Source: an uncultured Pseudomonadota bacterium
Lineage (GTDB): Bacteria > SAR324 > NAC60-12
Direction: 5' to 3'
Length of the DNA stretch: 11,121 bases
Assembly: GCA_913056375.1 (NCBI GenBank)
Contig: CAJXNF010000058.1
Coordinates: forward strand, 1 to 11,121
Positions 7,196-11,121 of the stretch are shown in pieces. The notes beneath the pieces were generated by a model. The model was not told the DNA's origin. It searched no databases and saw only the letters and a list, made by a program, of their open reading frames with translations. Position numbers and translations under genes: made by a program. Position 1 is the stretch's first letter; each line of letters opens with the position of its first letter.

Positions 7196-7563
7196 TCCCA
7201 CTCCTCTTGTTCGAAGTCCTCAGAGGTCTTTGCGTTTTGTTGAGATTGTTGAGCAAGAGCTTTGCTGCGAAGCTCACCAAGAGCCTTAGAATAGGAAGAA
7301 TCTTCAAACAGTTCTGTCTGCTGATGCTGGTAGGGTGCGTGCTGACGAGCCTCCTTTTCAATCTGTAAATGACACCGACTGCAAAGAGGAATTAAATTTT
7401 CCAGGGCATTATTGCCTGGATTCTCGTCAATATGATGAACTTGGAGGGCAATCGCATCCTCATCACCAGATAATTTGCAGCGTGCGCAGCGATTGCCAAA
7501 CTCTTGACGAACCCACCTTGACATCACTGGCCAGTCGGGATGATAGCGCTCATCTAGAGACAT
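7174..7563 (-). CDS. HNH endonuclease domain protein
   Basis: A 129-residue cytosolic protein with a complete HNH (beta-beta-alpha metal) nuclease signature: zinc-knuckle cysteines C26-x2-C29 (CARC) and C61-x2-C64 (CSRC), catalytic VHHIDENPGNN with H43-H44, an Asn in the middle (N51/N52), and H65 after the second knuckle (LIPLCSRCH). The N-terminus (DWPVMSRWVRQEFGNRC) is the usual lead-in of small stand-alone HNH proteins. After about residue 75 the chain is low-complexity, Gln/Glu-rich and ends in a very acidic tail (EQEEWEWEQ). The ATG at 7563 is supported by AGGAG about 6 bases upstream. Its 3' end overlaps the thioredoxin-like start. No methyltransferase, integrase, terminase or restriction subunit is near, so there is no evidence for a restriction, phage or intron context; its target is unknown. 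Confidence 0.88.
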   Translation of the reverse strand: MSLDERYHPDWPVMSRWVRQEFGNRCARCKLSGDEDAIALQVHHIDENPGNNALENLIPLCSRCHLQIEKEARQHAPYQHQQTELFEDSSYSKALGELRSKALAQQSQQNAKTSEDFEQEEWEWEQENH

Positions 7564-7589
7564 TCCACTCCTGTTGGCGGAATTCCTGC

Positions 7590-7618
7590 TTTACGACACA
7601 GATCAAATTCGATATAAA
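7590..7618 (+). promoter_or_regulatory. Candidate sigma-70 promoter for the TerB-like gene
   Basis: TTTACG (7590-7595) and TATAAA (7613-7618) are separated by the ideal 17 bases, with 4 of 6 and 5 of 6 consensus matches. Transcription would start near 7625, giving a leader of about 38 bases before the ATG at 7663. Confidence 0.5.
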
Positions 7619-7641
7619 CATTTCCCTCTATCTAAGAATTT
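7605..7641. repeat. Interrupted inverted repeat over the terB-like promoter -10
   Basis: AAATTC-GATA (7605-7614) is mirrored by TATC-taa-GAATTT (7629-7641), with a three-base bulge. It spans the -10 element and the expected start site, so it could be an operator or a 5' leader hairpin. It is AT-rich and may be fortuitous. Confidence 0.2.
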
Positions 7642-7662
7642 CCCTACAGACAGTGAGGTCAA

Positions 7663-8079
7663 ATGAGCGTCAATCGTCAAGAGTATCTGGACATCATCTC
7701 CATCGTCAGCCATCTCGCCCGCTCTGACGGAGATATTGCGGATTCGGAGAAAAAAGTATTGATGACCCTGTTCAAGGCAATCGGGGTCACGAAGGAAGAG
7801 CAGGCTGCGATGAAAGCCAAGACCTCAATTGGGTCGTTATTGGAGGAAATTCAGTCTGATGAAGCCAAAAGTGCTTTGGTCGACACTCTCGCTCTGGTGG
7901 CCGGTGCTGATGGAGTGTTTGAAGACGAAGAGCGCACCTTCATTACCAAGGTTATGAAGCGGATTGGTATGGAGCCCAGTGAACACCCTTACTTTCAGGA
8001 TGGCGGGAACCTGGACATCAAGACCGTTCGGGCCAACGTCAAACAGATTTTAGAATCACTGAAGAGCGCAACCGCTTAG
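7663..8079 (+). CDS. TerB-like (tellurite resistance TerB/DjlA-type) protein
   Basis: A 138-residue, all-helical, acidic cytosolic protein. It shows the internal duplication typical of the TerB/DjlA N-domain: helix-turn motifs SHLARSDGDIADSEKKVL (about 16-33) and LVAGADGVFEDEERTFI (about 78-94), each with acidic metal-binding-like loops (DGDIADSE and DGVFEDEE). No J domain or other fused domain is present. In well studied ter operons TerB acts with other Ter proteins in tellurite, phage and stress resistance, but no terC, terD or terZ-type gene is nearby, so a role in tellurite resistance should not be assumed. GAGG four bases before the ATG supports the start. Its stop (TAG 8077-8079) interlocks with the stop of the convergent methyltransferase-like gene. 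Confidence 0.82.
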   Translation: MSVNRQEYLDIISIVSHLARSDGDIADSEKKVLMTLFKAIGVTKEEQAAMKAKTSIGSLLEEIQSDEAKSALVDTLALVAGADGVFEDEERTFITKVMKRIGMEPSEHPYFQDGGNLDIKTVRANVKQILESLKSATA

Positions 8080-8933
8080 GTCGATTCACTTCCATCCCGG
8101 AAATCACGCAACCAGCGCAAATGCTCCGGGGTGGTGTTTGCCCCTAATCCAAGGATTGCTACTTCCTGCTCCAGTAGTTGCTCTGCCTTACGCTGAAACC
8201 AAGGACTTGGCTGTTGCTCCGTCTGCGGCAACTCATCCAGCACTACACTGACCACCCCACACTCACCCACCAACTGTTCGACATCTTCGGCTAAGCCAGG
8301 TTGCAGAGCAGAAGCGTGCAACCCGACAATGGCACGTCCCAACTGAACCATTTCGAGCAGTCCCTCTAGCCGCTCGCCCAACCGAATATCAGGTGCCAAG
8401 CGTAGATGTAACACGCAATCTCGCTGAAAGCTCCGCCGTGCTAAGCGAGCGACTTGCTGCAGCTCCTTGAGTCGGGTAAAGCCTTCTGCCCAGAGCAAAT
8501 CTGCCCCTGTATCTGAAAGATATACGATTGGAGGTCCATAGACCCGCTCTGCCAAATGTTCATCCAACTCTGACTGACTCTCAGCCTGTCGTAACAAACC
8601 AGCGCTGACAACCCGTCCCAAGGCTTCACGGAGCAGGGCCATGCCGTTGTTATTGATAGCTTCCTCACGATCTTCAATGCCTTGCTGAGTTAGCTCAAGG
8701 ACGTTGGCACCAGCGGTGTTCGTACGGAAAAAATCTGCTCCCGCTCGCTGGTAGCTCTTGTAGGCAGCACGAACCCAATCCATTTGCTCCAGATTTGCCA
8801 GATACAGCGGCTGGTTTTCTGGCAAACCAAACTTTTGTAGAATTGGGACCAGGCTACCCTCACTAAACACCGGAGCATGTTCTTGTAGCCAATCCAGGAG
8901 AGAAAACGTAGGAGGAGTACTTTCGGTGTTCAT
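8076..8933 (-). CDS. Homocysteine S-methyltransferase-fold protein lacking the zinc cysteines
   Basis: A 285-residue TIM-barrel protein of the S-methyl_trans family (MmuM, BHMT, MetH N-module). The family features are LPENQPLYLANLEQMDWVRAAYKSYQRAGADFFRTNT (split: NQPLYL at 40-45, AGADFFRTNTAGAN at 64-77), where MetH has its P.. ..IH..Y..AGAD...TNTFGAN, and the C-terminal GANTTPEHLRWL (264-275). In active enzymes three Cys bind the catalytic zinc: one in GxNC and two in GGCCGTTPEH. Here the first reads GLHA (204-207) and the second GLGANTTPEH, so all three are gone and the N-terminal LDGAMGT reads FSEGSLV. Methyl transfer by the known mechanism is therefore unlikely; the gene has no stop or frameshift, so it is probably repurposed rather than decaying. 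Its ATG overlaps the glmS stop as ATGA, indicating translational coupling. Function unknown, possibly linked to amino-sugar metabolism. Confidence 0.85.
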   Translation of the reverse strand: MNTESTPPTFSLLDWLQEHAPVFSEGSLVPILQKFGLPENQPLYLANLEQMDWVRAAYKSYQRAGADFFRTNTAGANVLELTQQGIEDREEAINNNGMALLREALGRVVSAGLLRQAESQSELDEHLAERVYGPPIVYLSDTGADLLWAEGFTRLKELQQVARLARRSFQRDCVLHLRLAPDIRLGERLEGLLEMVQLGRAIVGLHASALQPGLAEDVEQLVGECGVVSVVLDELPQTEQQPSPWFQRKAEQLLEQEVAILGLGANTTPEHLRWLRDFRDGSEST

Positions 8934-10750
8934 CCAACCGTCACTGACTTGGCCAGATTGCGAGGCTTGTCAATATTACGTCCCAGGTCAAGCGCTGCGT
9001 AGTAGGAAAGCAATTGAGCCATGGTCATCTGGAGTAACGGCGCCAACCAGGGATGAACTGTGGGCAGTTCGACTGCGTAGTCAAGAACCTCACGGGCATG
9101 CCGATCTCCTTCAAAAACAAAACCGGCCAAAGTTCCTCCTCGGGTTCGGATCTCTTCCATCGCAATCAGTGTTCGTCGATGCAAGTCTTGCTGCTCCGGG
9201 AGTGGTACAAAAAACAGCGAATGAACCGACTTCTCGATCATTGAAAGAGTACCATGTTTGAGGAATCCTGCCGGCATTCCTTCCGCATGCTGATAGGTCA
9301 CTTCCTTCATTTTCAAGGCAGACTCCATCGCTACCGGATAGTACTGTCCACACCCTAGAAACAGCCAGTTGGGGACCCAACTAGTGGAGCGAGCAATGTT
9401 CCGCAAAAAGCCAGATTGTTCGTTCAGAGTGTCCTGAATCAAGTCTGGCAAACGATCCACAGCAGTGAGGAAGGAATCGACCTGCTGGTCATCCAAACTA
9501 CCTTGTTGGCGACCAGTTTCCACAGCGGTTCGGAGTAAAATCAGGGTCTGTGCCATCGCAGCCTTGGTGGAGACCACACAAATTTCTGGTCCAGATCCCT
9601 GCATAATGACCTGATCGACCTGCATCCCAATCGAGGACCCCATCACATTAACGATCGCTGCTGTCTTGGCACCACGCTGGCGAGCAAAATTAAGGGCCAT
9701 CTTGGTATCGTAGGTTTCTCCGGATTGAGAGACTGCCAGCACCAAATCTTGCGCCTGTACACCAGCAATATCGATAAATTCGTCGGAACTGATGGCTGGG
9801 AAGTAGCGTCCTGTCAGTTGTGAGAAAAAATACTGCCCTAGCTGTGCTACATAGAAGGTGGTTCCCACACCAACGAGATAGGCCTGTGGTGCTTCTACAA
9901 ACTTCTGAGCTAGTTTTCGAATCTCCTCATCTGGAATCTTTAGCGCCTGACGCAGGGTCTGAGGTTCATCAAAGATTTCTTTGAGCATGTAGTGGGCAAA
10001 ACCACCCTTACGAGTTGTCTCTGCATCCCAGTCAATATGCAGTATGTCTTTCTCGACCTGCTGACCATCACGCAGACTACGAATCTGATAGCTCTCTTGC
10101 GTCAGAATGACATATTCGTCATCATCCAGAATCACCGCCCGTCGGGTATACTCCAGAAAGGCATTGATGTCCGAGCCAACGTAGTTGCTGCCTTCGCCCA
10201 ACCCTAAAATCAGAGGAGAGTCACGCTTCGCACAGAAGAGTCGATCCGGTTCATGCACTGAAATCATCACGATTGCGAAAGAGCCTTCCATCTGTTCCAG
10301 GGCCGCTACAAATGCACGCTCAGTGTTTTGTAATCGCTCATAGTGACGGGCCACCAGTTGTACAAACACTTCGGTATCCGTCTGCGAACAGAACGATACT
10401 CCTTCTGCTTCCAGTTCCTCCCGCAAGTCTTGGTAGTTTGAAAAAATACCGTTGTGCACAACCGCAAAAGCCTCGTCAGTTGAGAGGTGCGGGTGGGCAT
10501 TCTCCCGACTGACCACTCCGTGAGTGGCCCAACGCGTATGGGCAATGCCAAGGCGCCCGCTGAGTTGGGTGAGACGTTCCCGTTGATTGACCTCTTCCAC
10601 CCCTCCGGTGTTCTTGCGAGTCTGGATCTTGCCCGCATCCAGCAGTGCCATTCCACACGAATCATATCCTCGGTACTCTAGGTTGCGAATTGAGGCATAG
10701 AGAGGATGGGCCACATTCTTTGCGTTGATCATTCCACTGATTCCACACAT
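8930..10750 (-). CDS. glmS: Glutamine--fructose-6-phosphate aminotransferase (isomerizing)
   Basis: It converts fructose-6-phosphate and glutamine to glucosamine-6-phosphate, the entry step to UDP-GlcNAc for peptidoglycan and lipid A. The 606-residue product is of normal size (E. coli 609). The class II glutaminase domain (1-240) begins MCGISGM, exposing Cys2 as the N-terminal nucleophile after Met removal, and has R73 in HTRWATHG and N100-G101. Two SIS domains follow: SQSGET at 341-346, then KEVTYQHAE (E483), LKHG (H499) and the C-terminal PRNLAKSVTV with K601, so all catalytic elements are present. Some SIS stretches diverge from the E. coli type (GTTFYVAQ for GTSY.., FLKHGTLSM for ELKHGPLAL). 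The ATG at 10750 is fixed by the requirement for Cys at position 2 and by AGGAGT 6 bases upstream; a GTG at 10786 would block the catalytic Cys. It follows the GlmU-like gene by one base and overlaps the next gene by four. Confidence 0.97.
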   Translation of the reverse strand: MCGISGMINAKNVAHPLYASIRNLEYRGYDSCGMALLDAGKIQTRKNTGGVEEVNQRERLTQLSGRLGIAHTRWATHGVVSRENAHPHLSTDEAFAVVHNGIFSNYQDLREELEAEGVSFCSQTDTEVFVQLVARHYERLQNTERAFVAALEQMEGSFAIVMISVHEPDRLFCAKRDSPLILGLGEGSNYVGSDINAFLEYTRRAVILDDDEYVILTQESYQIRSLRDGQQVEKDILHIDWDAETTRKGGFAHYMLKEIFDEPQTLRQALKIPDEEIRKLAQKFVEAPQAYLVGVGTTFYVAQLGQYFFSQLTGRYFPAISSDEFIDIAGVQAQDLVLAVSQSGETYDTKMALNFARQRGAKTAAIVNVMGSSIGMQVDQVIMQGSGPEICVVSTKAAMAQTLILLRTAVETGRQQGSLDDQQVDSFLTAVDRLPDLIQDTLNEQSGFLRNIARSTSWVPNWLFLGCGQYYPVAMESALKMKEVTYQHAEGMPAGFLKHGTLSMIEKSVHSLFFVPLPEQQDLHRRTLIAMEEIRTRGGTLAGFVFEGDRHAREVLDYAVELPTVHPWLAPLLQMTMAQLLSYYAALDLGRNIDKPRNLAKSVTVG

Positions 10751-10751
10751 T

Positions 10752-11121
10752 TCAGGACTCCTTCTGATTATCAGGAACCCAGCCACGTAGGGAAATATTA
10801 TCTTCGATGAAACTGCCTGCTGGAACTATCGTTGCGGGTGCCAGTGTTTGTCGGGCACCAATGCGCACTCCATCTCCAATGAACGCTCCCAGCTTGGGCA
10901 AGCCAGAATCAACAGGTTCGTTGGCAGTAGAGACTACGATATTTTTGCCATCTGAAAAATGATTCACCGTGGTCAGCGCTGTACCAAGGGAAACTCCCTC
11001 CCCGATCACGCTGTCCCCAATGAAAGAAAGGCGTCCCAGGTCAGACTTTCCAAAAAGGACGCAGTTCTTGAGCTCTGAGCCATAACCGACTACTGAGTTT
11101 GGGCCGATTGCGCTGAAGGTT
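10752..11121 (-). CDS. GlmU-like left-handed beta-helix protein, partial (5' end outside window)
   Basis: The frame enters at the right edge without a start and ends at TGA 10754-10752; 122 complete residues are visible. They are hexapeptide repeats of a left-handed beta-helix acyltransferase: SAIGPNSVVGYGSELKN, then FIGDSVIGEGVSLGTALTTVNHFSDGK, and KLGAFIGDGVRIGARQTLAP, closing with a short tail without the E. coli GlmU extension. GDSVIGEGVSLG..T.N and the following DSG..KLGAFIGDGVRIG resemble the C-terminal domain of bifunctional sugar-1-phosphate nucleotidylyltransferase/acetyltransferases of the archaeal ST0452 type more than E. coli GlmU. Place directly upstream of glmS fits a UDP-GlcNAc pathway enzyme. 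Whether an N-terminal nucleotidyltransferase domain is present cannot be seen, so a stand-alone acyltransferase is possible. Confidence 0.78.
   Translation of the reverse strand, partial: TFSAIGPNSVVGYGSELKNCVLFGKSDLGRLSFIGDSVIGEGVSLGTALTTVNHFSDGKNIVVSTANEPVDSGLPKLGAFIGDGVRIGARQTLAPATIVPAGSFIEDNISLRGWVPDNQKES
10757..10762 (-). promoter_or_regulatory. Ribosome binding site of glmS
   Basis: AGGAGT lies 6 bases before the glmS ATG and inside the last codons of the upstream gene, whose TGA (10754-10752) is one base from the ATG. It decides the start in favour of 10750 and shows the two genes are translated from one mRNA. Confidence 0.8.

Noticed and set aside
7335..7727. 130-codon plus-strand frame overlapping the HNH and TerB-like genes
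   Set aside because: It runs antisense to a motif-rich HNH gene and ends within terB-like in another frame; no ribosome binding site or family signature.
6749..8079. HNH plus TerB-like genes as a phage-defence island
   Set aside because: No other defence or mobile-element gene is present, the genes are on opposite strands and transcribed from separate promoters, and the flanks are housekeeping genes.
10751..10786. GTG at 10786 as the glmS start
   Set aside because: It would bury the catalytic N-terminal Cys of the glutaminase domain behind 12 residues; ATG 10750 gives MCGISG and has its own AGGAGT.

Overview
The window is chromosomal DNA from a Gram-negative bacterium. KdsD (Kdo/lipopolysaccharide precursor synthesis), a GlmU-like/GlmS amino-sugar pair and a membrane-anchored thioredoxin-like protein of probable periplasmic location all point to an organism with an outer membrane. 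Base composition looks even throughout, coding density is very high, and there is no stretch over 300 bases without a gene. The lineage cannot be fixed from the sequence; a proteobacterial or delta-like lineage is a loose guess. No tRNA, rRNA, CRISPR array, insertion sequence or attachment site was seen.

Layout: (1) 1-2278, minus strand: kdsD followed by an atypical SDR/NmrA-like NAD(P)-binding protein that runs off the left edge; the 100-base gap between them holds nested inverted repeats next to the SDR ribosome binding site. (2) 2279-2406: short divergent promoter region. (3) 2407-6757, plus strand: two tandem paralogous CPA2 (KefB/KefC-like) cation:proton antiporters with C-terminal RCK/TrkA_N-like domains, a strong hairpin, a single-domain CheY-like response regulator, and a 50-residue hydrophobic protein that starts 2 bases after the regulator's stop. 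(4) 6749-7563, minus strand: a small HNH endonuclease overlapping a membrane-anchored thioredoxin-like protein. (5) 7663-8079, plus strand: a TerB-like protein with a good candidate sigma-70 promoter. (6) 8076-11121, minus strand: a tightly coupled operon of a GlmU-like left-handed beta-helix protein (partial), glmS, and a homocysteine S-methyltransferase-fold protein.

How the genes work together: GlmS makes glucosamine-6-phosphate and the GlmU-like protein probably acts later towards UDP-GlcNAc, while KdsD supplies arabinose-5-phosphate for Kdo; all three serve the cell envelope. The antiporter pair probably exchanges K+ or Na+ for H+. The response regulator and small membrane protein downstream may belong to the same unit.

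Most notable: the methyltransferase-fold protein coupled to glmS lacks all three zinc-binding cysteines of its family; both antiporters have lost the glycine-rich nucleotide-binding motif of their RCK-like domain while keeping almost identical C-terminal signatures; and a previously unlisted 50-aa membrane protein probably closes the antiporter/response-regulator cluster.
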